Positions 20,010 through 31,409 of a DNA stretch of 64,000 bases are shown in pieces (position 1 is the stretch's first letter; each line of letters starts with the position of its first letter). This DNA is from Odontocerum albicorne. Taxonomy: Eukaryota > Arthropoda > Insecta > Trichoptera > Odontoceridae. The stretch spans positions 10,751,606-10,815,605 of the forward strand of contig OX463859.1 of NCBI GenBank assembly GCA_949825065.1, in the 5' to 3' direction. The notes below the pieces were generated by a model. It worked only from the letters and a program-made list of their open reading frames with translations, did not search any database and was not told the origin of the DNA. A program made the translations under genes and the position numbers.

Positions 20010-21070
20010 ATAATAATGGAATGGCAAAGAATGCGACGCCAAACTGGAAAAGATATGGAAGAGTAGAACGATCAGAATCACGATAAAAATGTGCCTAGTT
20101 AAGTTTCTCGTCTTTGCAATATTTATTTATTTATTTTTTCAAAACAAGTTAAGCCCAATTACTTTGAAAAATACAAGACATTAAAAAAGAAGAAAAATTA
20201 CATAGAAAAAAAATATGTAAAATGATGCATATGCATACAAACGAGTATATACTCGTATACATACAAACATATGATACACATATATTCAGTCACTTAAGTA
20301 TGTTGATGAGTACTTTCTAACGCGCTCAATCTAAGAAGAAAATATACTTTTGCTTTTGGTAATGTGATATGAAATATGTCAATATCCTAAACAGTCCCGT
20401 TCAGAAGAGTTAAGGCCCTTCCAACAGGCATAGCGGCTGGAAGACCCGTTCTTGCGTATGTTATTGAGAACAGTTCTTGCCGGCGCAGTCTAGTGTAATT
20501 GTTAGGAACATTTAATGCTGATCTTTGTAGTAATGCTGGACAGCTCACAACTCCTCGAACGAGTTTGACAACGTATACCAGGAGACGCAGATCTCTTCTT
20601 ACGCTCAAGGAGTTATACCCGAGCATACCCAGCAGAAACTGAGTAGGATAAAGCAATGGATAGACACCGAAGTATGGCGCAGAGACTTGGACTTGGTCAA
20701 GTGAGAGACGTAGACTAGACATAGATGCATTTGAAATGCGGTGCTGGAGAAGGATTTCATGGACAACTAACTAATTAATACCAATATTCTCGAAGAACTG
20801 AGAATCACCGACAGATTGTCGACAATATGCCTTCGACGAGGCCTCTGATTCTTCGAGCACATTGCTCGTGGCCAAGGAGACAGTTTGTAAAGGCTGTGGT
20901 TATTGGAAACGTGGAAGGACGACGCATAAGAGGGAACGTCTCGATGTCTTGGACTAACCAAGTGAGAAACGCAACAGTACTACCCTTACCAACTGCTTTT
21001 TATTAATGCAGAGATGGATGGAGAAGAGTCGCCAGGAGCTATCATGGACTCACAATTTTCAGTCATCAGC
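20010..21070 (+). pseudogene. LINE family A ORF2 remnant interrupted by another LINE
   Basis: The first part (KIWKSRTIRITIKMCLVKFL at about 20050-20110) and second part (IDAFEMRCWRRISWT at about 20725-20765, then LEELRITDRL and remnants to 21070) are consecutive blocks of one RTE-like ORF2. They are split by a minus-strand LINE at about 20115-20693. Both halves carry stops. Confidence 0.7.
20115..20693 (-). pseudogene. Nested Jockey/R1-like LINE 3' fragment
   Basis: On the minus strand the frame from about 20720 down to 20387 reads FGVYPLLYPTQFLLGMLGYN, then SVRRDLRLLVYVVKLVRG and RLRRQELFSITYARTG. This matches the C-terminal end of non-LTR ORF2 proteins (QFLLGMLGYNSLSVRR-L-L). Toward lower coordinates there is a 3' untranslated stretch and a terminal run equivalent to (AAAT)n at 20115-20133. 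It is inserted antisense in the family A LINE and is 5'-truncated. Confidence 0.75.
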
Positions 21071-22097
21071 TAAACGACACAATATTGGTGCATAATAATT
21101 GCGTTTTTAAAGCGCAGTTTAAAAAAATATATTACTCAAAGCTATGCGATATGAAAAAAAAAGAGATAACAATATTTTGGTTAACTCTATACAGAATACA
21201 AATGTCCACTAAGGACAGATCGAACTGATAAAGTGAATTTAAAAACACCTCTTAAAGCCAACTAGTTCAAGAAAATGTATATGAAATTGACAAGAATCTC
21301 TGAAAAGTTCCTTACAAACATTTATTTAAAGCGTATTATCACAAAGCAACATTACAGTTTATACAACATTTTATCTCGTAGTTGATTTTTCTCAAAATAT
21401 GGCTTTCTAGAATTTAAATCATACGATAACAGATCATAACCTGTCATATATAAAGCCCAATTTTGTAAATCAATTTTAAACCTCTTGTTACTTACAGAAC
21501 CGAATGAAACGGGATTCTTCTTATACCTGAGGTATTCCAAAAGAAAGAGATACACTATACAGTTTGAATAGCAAAAGACAAGAAAAGAAAAGAGAAGGCA
21601 ATGTTGTAAATCTTCGTTACTTGAGATAGCTTATGAGGGTCTTTTTATTCGTATCTGAAATTGTAAAAAAGCTTAAGATTCAATATTTGTGCAAGTAAAA
21701 TTAGTCTTTATCAAATATGTTTATAAGTAATAGTTTTGAAGTTTTATATAAAGGTCGTGATAAAATTAATCAATTTGTGGAGGATCTCAACTGATGAGAC
21801 GTTGAGGGAATTAGTTAAGTGTTTTAATTAGAATGCCATAAGGTGGGATACTTTATGAACTGAAATCATTTTTTTAACATAAAAGTTTTGTTAAATATAA
21901 TACAATATTTACAAAAAGACTTTCTGTTAGTGAAATTTGTCTCGATTGCAAAAGTAAATGTGTAGATATTTTTTTTTTTAAATAATAAAATTAAAACTTA
22001 GAATAAAATTTATTTTACCTAGAATAAAATTTATTTCCTCCTAGAATAAAATTTATTTTATATTTATTTTTCCACGAGAAGAAACTTTCCAGATAAT
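21071..22097. other. Unassigned; 24-bp triplicate at about 21990-22060
   Basis: AT-rich DNA. TAGAATAAAATTTATTT occurs three times in succession around 22000-22055. No gene seen. Confidence 0.45.
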
Positions 22098-22212
22098 TTA
22101 TGAAAAACAACATATAATTTAATGTGGACATACAGTTTTAATGAATCTGGATATGTTGCCTTTCATTTGTCGTATCCCCGGTAAACTAGGCTTTGGCCTG
22201 TCCCTTACTGAA
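22098..22212 (-). repeat. Dispersed repeat DR-A, minus, diverged
   Basis: GTGGACATACAGTTTTAATG, GTTGCCTTTCATTTGTCG and CCCGGTAAACTAGGCTTTGG match the other copies; the A-rich tail is missing. Confidence 0.65.
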
Positions 22213-22589
22213 GATGTATTGTAATAATTAAAATTTACGAAGAGTTAAGATTTTTTGTAAATGTCAACATTTTTTCGTATGATACTTTTAACGTATCCGA
22301 ATAATGGTGTTTCGAACATATTCATTTATTTTCTCAATACAGGCTTAAGTCAATTGTATTAAAAAATACAAAAAATGTTAACATTAAAAAAAAAATTATG
22401 TACTCGTATATACATATGATACATACTCGTACATACACATACACACATATATAGTATGTGATACACAGGAGAACGGGGACGGGAAACAATATTGTCTGTG
22501 GCCACGGTAATTAAGCCTTCAGGTTGAGAACGTTTAGAGTAGCCTCGGAATTCGCGGTTCATCATTGAACGTGTCTTTTACTAGACTGG

Positions 22590-22695
22590 CGTCCTTTTAT
22601 TTTATTTTTCCTGAATCCTCCAGTTGGAAGTCTTGAATTGAACCCGATATCGCCGGGCAGAAGTTAAGAATCTTATCATTAAGCTACAGAGGTTG
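22590..22695 (-). repeat. tRNA-derived SINE head, minus
   Basis: TTGAATTGAACCCGATATCG and TCATTAAGCTACAGAGG read backwards as degenerate B and A boxes with tRNA spacing. Confidence 0.45.
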
Positions 22696-23748
22696 TAAAT
22701 AATTTCATGTCACAAATCTCTAGATCAATATTACGTATCTTGAATCTTAATTTTTTTTTTGTTTACTTTGTGGTGTTGCCTGAAGAACGCAACAGGAACG
22801 AACGGTCCTCTGTGACGGCAACAAGTCCAAAGTAAGGAGAGTGGAAGAACCGTCATGGACAGAGTTGGGCAGATAGACCGGAGAGATCACGACTCCAGTC
22901 ATGAGGAATCGACCAAGAAGCGTTACAATATCAATTGAGTTTTTGAAATATAAAATTAAACAATAATTCTCATTGTATTAACTGATGTTTCACTACCTGT
23001 TTCTATGACCTCTATCTTCTTCAAGAAATTATGAGAAACAATATCAAACGAGAGATTGCCGAGATACAGAAAATATTGAAAACCACTGTCCACGAGCATT
23101 TGGTGAAGCCTGATTATGTGAATATTAATTAATTCGGATACTAGAAAATTATTACTAACCAATTAATTAATTCGGATACTAGGAAAAGTAACAAATAACC
23201 AAAAGTAAGCAGATAGTATTTACGCAACAATAAAATAAAGTTTCACAACGCTGTCATTTGTACGGTGTTGACATCTAAACAATAGTATTGCTATAATATA
23301 TATTACACGTATTCAATAGTTGCTTTACTTTGAACAACATATAAACATATATTAATTATTATAAGTGAGGATCAAGCACTGACTTGTCTAGTTTTAAGAT
23401 TTCTATATATTTTTTTGTTTAAATGAAACTCTTTTTTAACAAACATAATGTTTCATTAGATTCGATAGAAACGCCACTGGTGTTTGGTGTTTTTGGTGTT
23501 TTTTCTTGTAGGCTATATAAAGTACACCACTAATTTATCTTAATATAAAATAATAGAGGATGTTATTTGTTATTGTCATTTGTCAATAGTAAATAAATAG
23601 AGGGATTAGTGGCAAGTACATACATAGTAGGCCTCCTGGTTACGATTTCTTTCAGCCGCAATCAACTGGGAGTTGTAAAAATACTTGTGTATTAAATAGA
23701 AAATTCTATCATATTGGCAGAAGGTCAATATAAGCCTAGTACTTCGCC
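22696..23748. other. Unassigned; small duplication at 23133-23190
   Basis: TTAATTAATTCGGATACTAG is repeated at a 36-base interval near 23130-23185. A more GC-rich segment at 22770-22915 has no recognised motif. Confidence 0.4.
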
Positions 23749-24620
23749 AAAATGCCATAAAGTATCATTTTGAAACTGTTGAGCCTTTATGACCATAAAG
23801 TGTCATTTTGAAATATTCGTGCCTTTATGAAAATAAAGTGCTTTTTTGAAACTGTTGATCCTTTATAACCATAAAGTATCCTTTTGGAACTGTTGAGTCT
23901 TAAAGATCATCCAGTGTCATTTTAAAATTGTTGAGTCTTTATGACCATAAAGTGTCATTTTGAAACTTTCGTGCCTTTATGACAATAACATTTTATTTTG
24001 AAACTGTTGAGCCTTTATAACCATAAAGTATCCTTTTGGAATCGTTGAGTCTTAAAGATCATCCAGTGTCATTTTGAAACTGTTGAGCCTTTATGACCAT
24101 AAAGTGTCATTTTGAAATATTCGTGCCTTAATGACAATAAAGTGTTATTTTGAAACTGTTGATCCTTTATAACCATAAAGTATCCTTTTGGAACTGTTAA
24201 GTCTTAAAGATCATCCAGTGTCATTTTGAAACTGTTGAACCTTTATGACCATTAAGTGTCATTTTGAAACTTTCGTGCCTTTATTACCATAAAGTGACAT
24301 TTTAAAATGTGTGTGCCATTATAAACATAAACATCATTTTGAATAGTTCGTTCCTTTATGACCCTAAATATAATTTTTAATCTTTCGTGCCTTTACTAAC
24401 TCAAAGTGTCATTTTGAATCTTTCGTGCCTTTGTTACCACAAAGTGTAATTTTGAAACTTTTGTGCCTTTGTTACAACAAAGTATTATTTTGAAACTTGT
24501 ATGCCTTCATGACCACAAAGTATCAATTTGTCATTGTTGTGCTATTAAGGCCATAATATGTCATTTTGACATTTTGTACCTTTAAGGACATTCGATATTG
24601 TTTTGAAACTTTTGAATGTC
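23749..24620 (+). repeat. 38-bp minisatellite with 152-bp higher-order repeat
   Basis: About 23 units of roughly 38 bases share GCCTTTATGACCATAAAGTG then TCATTTTGAAACT. In the left half, four distinguishable unit types repeat as a block. The diagnostic AAGATCATCCAGTGTCA type occurs at 23903, 24055 and 24207, exactly 152 bases apart each time. Right of about 24250 the units diverge and the block order is lost. The array lies about 1.4 kb upstream of the bap start codon. Confidence 0.95.
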
Positions 24621-26013
24621 TTTAGATGTAGTTAAAACTGTAAAAAGATTCTACTAATTGTACCAAATCTGACATTTCAACGTCACTTTTCTCTGTTTTT
24701 ACAATGAAATAACAAATACGAAATTAAACCGTTTTTATTTTTAAATTTCGTTTAGGTTGTTTTTTTCTTCATACGACAAAAAAAATTGCAACTATGACGC
24801 GAGAATTACATTAATAAATCAGTAACTAAACGTGTAAGCCCTTACTTCCCTTCACCATCGAAACAGATCGCGCTCCCTCAATTCAAGTTTTCTGAAAAAT
24901 ACGACGAAAAAATATCTATCTCTTTTAAACATGCGCATTACCAGTACCTCTTCCGCCATTTATCTCTTTCTACCCCACTCACATTAAGCTTTCGAGCATG
25001 TGCTTTTTATACACACGCGACGAATTTCTTACTCTAGTAAAAAGGACTTACTTCAAAAGATATTTTAATCTGAGGGGGATACAAAATAGTGTCGAATAAA
25101 TGAAAAAATCATTTTTACTTATGTTACGTTTTTATTTGTTATAGATAGACATGAATGAGTAACGTTTGATTTATATAGCTAGCCGAGGCAATTCTTTAAC
25201 AATGTTGAAATAGCCAAATCAATTACACTTTGACTTCTGCACTGGGTAGTTCAACTTAAGTGCGGACAGACAAACGTATAACACGGATTTATTAAATTAA
25301 ACGTAAAGTGACAGGTGAATTTATAGATATTGTAAAAATTACAATAAAACATAGTGTTATAGTTTGTACGGAGATATTTTTAAATAAAAGTGACGTTTTG
25401 TTTTTAAAGACTGTTATAAATTAAACTATAATAATAATGAAAAACTCTTAAGTGAGGAATATATTGAATAAATTAATAGCGATGTGACTTGTCGTAATAA
25501 ATATTAATCAATTAATGATTAATTTATGATAATAGATTTATTATTTCTTAATTTAATACACAGAAATAAATGTTGAGAAACGAACATAAAAGTGCAAATA
25601 ATGCGATAAAGTTTCTATATTTTTTATCGAATTTACAAAATAAAAAATAGTGCAAGTTTTTTAAGTTTTCGCAAACCAATAACCGACTGTAAAAACTATA
25701 GATATCATATAGAAAATATGTACAAAATTGATATAAACACAAGCTTATATTATTGAAAAACCTTATTCGAAAAAAGTCAACCACTTTATTTGAAAAAAAA
25801 AAAACATTGTTAATCTACTGATGTATTTGTGATATTTGACTAAATACAGTGAATAATAATTCAAAAACTAATTATATGACGTAATTGACATCTAAAACTG
25901 TTAGTTCAAACTAGGCGAAACCTGTGCGTGTTTTTAATCATGGACTGCAAAATATTATTGTGAAGACAAAAGGAATTTCAAAATAATTATCAGTAAGTCG
26001 ATGGTAAAAAAAA
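24621..26013 (+). promoter_or_regulatory. bap upstream region, promoter not resolved
   Basis: AT-rich single-copy-looking DNA between the minisatellite and the bap start codon must hold the promoter and 5' leader unless a leader intron exists. No TATA box or initiator can be assigned with confidence. Immediately before the start, ATG at 26001 opens a six-codon upstream frame ending at 26021, overlapping the bap start. TAA at 26005-26007 closes the bap frame upstream. Confidence 0.4.
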
Positions 26014-26482
26014 ATGGATAGCATAACTCAAGCAGATTATAAAATTATCAATCAAAACTCACATAGAAAAACGTCAACATATTCCGTCAACTCCACTCCA
26101 TTTTCGATTAATGATATTCTAACCAAGAGCAAACAGCATCATTGCGAAAGTCTGTCAGATTCAGCAAATGAAGTAGAGATGGACGAAGAATATCATCACA
26201 GCAAGTATCTGCACAAGAGTGGAGGAATACGCGAAGACAGTAAGATAAGTGATAGAACCAATAGTGATAGAGTTAAGATCAGTCCTATTCAAGGGTATGA
26301 AAACGATTTTAAAGTAAACGCAGAAGAAAGGACTAACATATGTGACGATGAACATTGCGATGGATATGTTGAGAAACATGGAAGTTATGAGAGAGGAGAC
26401 AAGGAAAAGACTAAGGATTTTAGAGGAATTGCGGAACAAGCGTTGGATATGACAAGGAAGAATGGACTGGACAGTGATTCAG
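26014..26482 (+). CDS. bap: Bagpipe homeobox protein, exon 1 (N-terminal)
   Basis: First of two coding exons of an NK3-class (bagpipe/Nkx3.2) transcription factor, a nuclear DNA-binding regulator which in insects specifies visceral mesoderm. The start at 26014 is the first ATG after an in-frame TAA at 26005, in a good insect context (a run of A before ATGG). Residues 30-38 read FSINDILTK, the EH1/TN motif that recruits Groucho-type corepressors and sits near the N-terminus of NK proteins. The remaining exon 1 residues are acidic, charged and probably disordered. The exon ends after residue 156 plus one base at a TCAG|GTGAAA donor. The leftover G joins AT at the start of exon 2 to make an aspartate codon, and the frame stays open. 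Intron retention would extend the frame only to a stop at 26616. Confidence 0.88.
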
Positions 26483-26734
26483 GTGAAATACTTGTATATT
26501 TTATAATTAATCTAAGTATATTCTATTTGATCCCACCACCACCCACACTGTTATGGGGGACAAAATTACACCCCATCCAGCGCGATTGTCGTAAGAGTAT
26601 CGAAATCTTCACGTAGTGACGAAGAAGAAACTACCTTGAAGGAAAGGACTCCTTCTCCGCTGGTGTAATCTAAGCATATTGGTTTTTTTCTAAATAATTT
26701 TTGGTTACTACATCTTATATCCATGTGCAGAGGC

Positions 26735-26960
26735 GGGACAAAGGCATAGCAACAGGGGCTCTGGCCTCTGAAGCGATATCTGAAGGGCGATAAAATTGAT
26801 CCGATGTTGATATTGCGTTTCGCATATTTTTGTCAATGTCCGTGATCATAAGAATAATAAAAGGACAATATATATCGCGCTTTTTAGAGAGCAGACTTTC
26901 CTCAAGGGCGCTCTAACTAGGAATTCGAACTCACTATTATTGACAGATTAAAAATAAAAA
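26735..26960 (+). repeat. DR-E plus DR-C fragments
   Basis: GGGGCTCTGGCCTCTGAAGC then AGCGATATCTGAA resembles 27425-27545 (DR-E). 26855-26945 is DR-C (AAAAGGACAATATATATCGC, CTCAAGGGCGCTCTAACTAG). The relative orientation differs from the copies at 3 and 14 kb. Confidence 0.5.
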
Positions 26961-26979
26961 TAGATCCTTAAGTTAAGAG

Positions 26980-27145
26980 TCAGGATAAGGAAGTAATGGA
27001 CGCGACCATTAACTAAAAACCTTCCTTGCACCTGCAAATTTAAAAAAAAAATTGGTAAGAAAATCGCAGAAATTTTATCAAAGGAAGATGAACTACAACG
27101 AATCGTTTGTAGATCTTCCGATATATGATAGTAACACATTCGACT
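26980..27145 (+). repeat. Dispersed repeat DR-D, diverged
   Basis: AAAATCGCAGAAATTTTATC, AAGGAAGATGAACTACAACG and ATCTTCCGATATATGATAG correspond to the 15130-15300 copy. Confidence 0.5.
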
Positions 27146-27236
27146 TTAGGTGTAATGTAGTGTATTTGTGTAGTGGTCATAAATAATCAATCATATTATA
27201 TATTTTGATAAAACCTCCCGAAAAGAGTTATCTTCA

Positions 27237-27566
27237 ATGCTTCTTAAAGTGGCAGACTCCATCAATATCACTAACACTGAGAGGTATACCATTCGACGTC
27301 ACAGGCCACGGCAACAGCAAAGCTCTATCAGAATATCGGACTCTATTGGATCGATTCTGAACAATCAATTTTTCGATGAAGATGAAATCAACCGCAAAAT
27401 TCTACTCTTCTCACCACTAGATCTTAGAGTCGGGTACAGAGTAAGGGTGGTGCAACCGAGGCGCTGGCCCCAGGAGCGATATCTGAAAAGCCCTCAAATT
27501 GGTCCAATATTTGATATTACACTCAGCATCATGAGAAAGAAGTTTGACTATATTGAACTTATTTAA
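27237..27566 (+). pseudogene. Possible hAT-like transposase relic fused to DR-E
   Basis: The first half (VADSINITNTERYTIRRHR and following) is faintly like a hAT-type transposase segment, with a possible frameshift before SEYRTLLDRF. The second half (RWPQERYLKSPQIGPIFDI) is translated DR-E repeat, because the same DNA recurs at 26735-26830. The 109-codon frame is therefore a chance fusion and not a host gene. Confidence 0.25.
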
Positions 27567-28439
27567 GATGAAATATATTGTCAGATTTGTCATTGGATTT
27601 CGAACATTATTGAACATATACAGTATTTGATTTCGAACAAAATCAAATCTAGTAAATTTATGGATGATTTGGTTCCTGAAAAGCTCTAAAAATAAGTTAT
27701 AAATATTAGACATTTTAATTTTTATATTTGTGGTAAAGTGACCGTACGTTCCAAATTATTAATACTTATTTGAAGACTAGTAGGAGAAGGGGCGATTTTT
27801 TAGAAGAAAAAAATATACATTTTAAACCGAGAGAAAGATATTATAGCAATTATACCCTTACTTTGCATCCCGACCCCCTGTTTTAACGTGATACACAAGA
27901 TTTGCGTTGAGTTCCGGTCCCGTGATTTCACGTTATCAATATCTCTTTCAAAAAAGGACTCTACTACTATTTCGCAATTATTTCAATTCAACCTTTAAAC
28001 GATAATCTCGTAATTTCTAACATGGGCAATACTTTAGACAGTGAAAATATGCATGAATTCTGACATTGCGTCATTAATGTGCAGTGAATAATCAGATCTT
28101 TAAGATTTTGCCATATGAAGCTGGAGATCAACTAGATACAGTCTGCGGTTCCAAATAGATGGAATTTGCAGTATCTTTCAAACAGGTTATCAAAGAACTT
28201 GTTTAAACATGTGTTAATGTGTATTCCATCAACTGGTAAAAAATAAAAACTCAGCAGAACTTGCAAGGCACGTGCTTTGCACAAGAAGATAAGGGAGACT
28301 TTATACATGTGTAATGAGTGTGGTGTAATTCTCTACCAAAGAGCATGCTACTCGTAGCAGAATTACTGTACCAAACTAAATTACTACAGTATTTTAAACA
28401 AATATTCGAAGTTTCTATGCAATATTTTAAATATTTATA
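27567..28439. other. Unassigned intronic DNA
   Basis: No motif, repeat partner or coding frame recognised. Confidence 0.4.
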
Positions 28440-28680
28440 TAGGTGTTGTAATTTTATTTATTTATTTAACACTTTTAATGCAAATACAATCAGGCGGTCT
28501 TATTGCCAGGTGGCAATCTCTTCCAACCAACCAGACAAATGTAAATGGAGCAAGTTACGTGGTCACATAAATCATTCAAATGACTATCCATCCACACGAA
28601 ATCCATAAACATATACGTGAGCACATGCCCACGAACCCCACAAAGACAGACAGTCACCCGAATATTCTTTAGTAAATTTT
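28440..28680 (-). repeat. SINE E, minus
   Basis: TTATTTATTTAACACTTTTA, GGCAATCTCTTCCAACCAAC, CATTCAAATGACTATCCATC and AGACAGTCACCCGAATATTC in the same order as 6506-6800. Confidence 0.65.
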
Positions 28681-28855
28681 TTTTATACATTTTAGTAAAT
28701 CCTTCACAAAAATTAGAATTCCTCAAAAACATGTCAGGCATTGGAAAGGGTTGTCTTGATTTTAATTGGTTTTTAAATTTTTAAAAAGGGGTCTCAGGCG
28801 AAAAAAAACCTCTAATAAAAGCTTTAGAAAGTGTCTTCCAAAGAACAAAATAAGG

Positions 28856-29007
28856 CATTGTAATTTGTTTTATCAAACACTGTTTGTTCCATTTTTTGTA
28901 ACAGTATAACCCTACCGGTTTCGAGGCTTTCACCTCATCATCAGGGGAAGGTATAGTTATACCGTTACAAAAAGTGGAATAAACAGTTTGATAAAACAAA
29001 TTACAAA
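28856..29007. repeat. FB foldback element with shortened right arm
   Basis: The left arm runs from CATTGTAATTTGTTTTATCA to CATCATCAGGGG. It is followed by TATAGTTATACCGTTACAAA and the rest of the complementary arm to ACAAATTACA. The centre of the palindrome is deleted. Confidence 0.8.
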
Positions 29008-29739
29008 CATACTCGTATATAAATATTGATTTAGCAAAGTTATTACTTAAAGAAAAAAAGAAAAAATGCTGTCATGTTTATAATTTCTGGATTTATTTTA
29101 TTATTAGAAAAAATTGGATGCTGCTTTGTATTTGTTAATTTTTTTAAAGTAAATATTTTTTTTTAAGTAAATATTATTTTTATCTAGTAATGTGTGAAAC
29201 ACCTCTCGATGGAAATTATAATTTTGTTATACAATATCACTGTGCCCTTAATAAATAAATATCTTGATCTACAATTTGTAGTACCTACGTGTAACATTTA
29301 TTAATATGGGTTCAAAACATGGAGGACCAATAAACTAGAATACACTGTATTTAAATTTTGTTTGCCAAAATTTAAATAAAATGTATTTTACTATCCACTT
29401 AAAATTAACAATAAACGTGAAATATAAACAATGAGACTTACTAACATTGCCATGTGTTGTGCTTTTGTGTCATTTTAAGTATCTGTTTCAAGTTTTTTTT
29501 AAACGGATGGTGGTAACATGTGCCTTAGGTTACTTTTGTACATTATTCGTTTTAATTGTGTTCAAATTTCTATAGAACCCATAAAATATAAAAAAACAGA
29601 GATGCCTCAGACTAACTCAAATAAGGTCAGTTAAAATAGTGTTAATAAGTACTTATTTGTTGAAAATATTATTAATGAAGAATCTGCACTTTGTTCAACG
29701 ATAGTTTAACGCATAAAAATAAGTATATGTTACATACAA
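29008..29739. other. Unassigned intronic DNA
   Basis: AT-rich DNA with several TTTTTTAAGTAAATATT duplications near 29140-29180. No gene. Confidence 0.4.
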
Positions 29740-30480
29740 CTGTACGTACTGACGTAAGAGTTTATGTACTTCCGTACGAGTAAACATGCTTATTTACGAG
29801 TATACTTACTTATTTCCACGTATACGTGTTTACTTACGAGTACCTATACTAGCATATGTACTAGTATATGTACTAGCATATGTACTTACGTACTAGTATA
29901 CATATTTGCGTACGAGTATACGTGCTTACTTTCGAGTATACTCACTTATGTACTAGTATACGTATTTATGTACTAGAATACATTTTAACGTACGAGTATA
30001 GATATTTACAGTACGTATACTCATACGTAAGTTTATTAACTCAGTATAGAGTATGTACTGAGTTAATAAACTTACGTATGAGTATACGTGCTTATTTACG
30101 AGTTTGTGAGAGTATACGTGCTTACTTACGAGTATACTTCCTTATGTACTAGTATACGTACTGACATACGTGCTTACTTACGAGTATACGTACTAGTATA
30201 CGTATTAATGTACGATTATACATATGGTACATACGAGCGTACGTACCGATGTAACAGTTTATGTACTTACGTACGAGTCATACTTGCTTACTTACTAGTA
30301 AACGTACTTATATACTAGTATACGTGCTTACTTACGAGTATACTTACTTATGTACTAGTATACGTACTAACGTACTAGTATGATATACGTATTAACGTAC
30401 GACTATATATACTTACGTACGAGTATACATACTTACGAATACGTACGAGTGTACGTGCATTCGTATGAATATAGTATACT
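29740..30480. repeat. 20-bp minisatellite rich in TACGAGTATACG
   Basis: About 37 degenerate units of 20 bases (typical AGTATACGTACTTACGTACG) fill 740 bases. Units contain near-palindromic TACTAGTATACG and GAGTATAC words, so the array can fold back. Frames through it give Tyr/Thr/Leu/Val-rich peptides shifting frame each unit (20 is not a multiple of 3), which argues against coding. Confidence 0.9.
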
Positions 30481-30570
30481 ATATTATATATAGAATATAG
30501 TATACTATATTAATATTTAATATATGTATAGAACTGAATATTAATGAGTATACTATATTAATAAGTTCAT
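30480..30570. repeat. AT palindrome cluster
   Basis: ATAGTATACTATATTA occurs three times in 85 bases. Each carries the palindrome ATAGTATACTAT or its core and is separated by TA-rich spacers. Confidence 0.7.
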
Positions 30571-30654
30571 AATACACTTTCCTTCTACGATACTGATGAA
30601 TAAGTATTAGTTTTAGTTATTTTTATTATTTTTGGAATAATATTTATTATTTTT

Positions 30655-31260
30655 GGAATACATACCGTCACGCCATCTCCCTGTAGGGGTAAGCAAAGAG
30701 GACAGAGCGCTTGACTTTCCTATCTCGACACACATTCTTCGTCTCTTCCACATCTCTCTGACTTTCTAGGACTCCTTCTTTCAGAATATCACTTAGTTTA
30801 TTCAACTATACTTTATTCGTCTTCCTCTCACACGCCTTTCACTCACATCTGCACTATATATCTGTTTTGTGAGTCTTTCTTAATTTATTCGTTCCAAATG
30901 TCCAAACCATTTCAGCGTGCTCTCCTTCATCTTTCTCAAGACACCAACCTTAAGTTCACATTAATTTCTTATCACTTCATTTCGTATTCAACATTATCAC
31001 TCCATGTATTCTTCTCAATTTACACATTTCTTCAACATTTATTCGGCATCTATCAGCATTTTTTCACGTCCACGTTTCACTCCCATGCATCAAAGTTAGC
31101 ACCAAAATATTATTGCGGAGTATCATCTTAGCAGGTATTGATGCTGTCCAGTTCGAGCATATACATTTTAGTACCCAATTGATTTTGTTTCCTATCGCTA
31201 CACGCCGTTCGATATCACCCTTAACTGTTCTGTCATCTGAAAACATACTACCCATATAGC
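30655..31260 (-). pseudogene. LINE family B remnant, minus
   Basis: The low-coordinate end has the family 3' terminus reversed (ACCGTCACGCCATCTCCC). The minus strand then gives broken pieces of the WFGH(L/V)ER and GR block, and at 31255-31064 NILVLTLMHGSETWT, the YGSETWTL block. Order and strand are consistent with one 5'-truncated insertion. Confidence 0.65.
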
Positions 31261-31409
31261 AGAATTATTCAACTTGCTCCAATCTTTCCCTATTCATCCA
31301 TATATTTAATTTCCTTTCACCTTTTTTTGTTGTTTTGAAATAGCATAGTTTTTTCTCTACATACAAAATGTTAATTCCCATTTTGCATTAAAACTTAATA
31401 AACAATGGT

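Noticed and set aside
23749..24620. CRISPR-like array
   Set aside because: Units are contiguous and all similar, without unique spacers, and the genome is eukaryotic.
26483..26616. Extension of bap exon 1 as a 200-codon intronless protein
   Set aside because: The reading frame past 26482 has no NK3 similarity. A good donor sits at 26483, and the exon 2 frame and phase fit splicing.
26528..26671. A possible small exon (IVVRVSKSSRSDEEETTLKE) between acceptor-like CAG at 26580 and donor-like GTG at 26663
   Set aside because: Joined to exon 1 at that acceptor it gives a stop after four codons. There is no motif and the donor is weak.
29764..30318. Tyr/Leu/Thr-rich frames in tandem
   Set aside because: They are translations of the 20-base minisatellite and switch frame from unit to unit.
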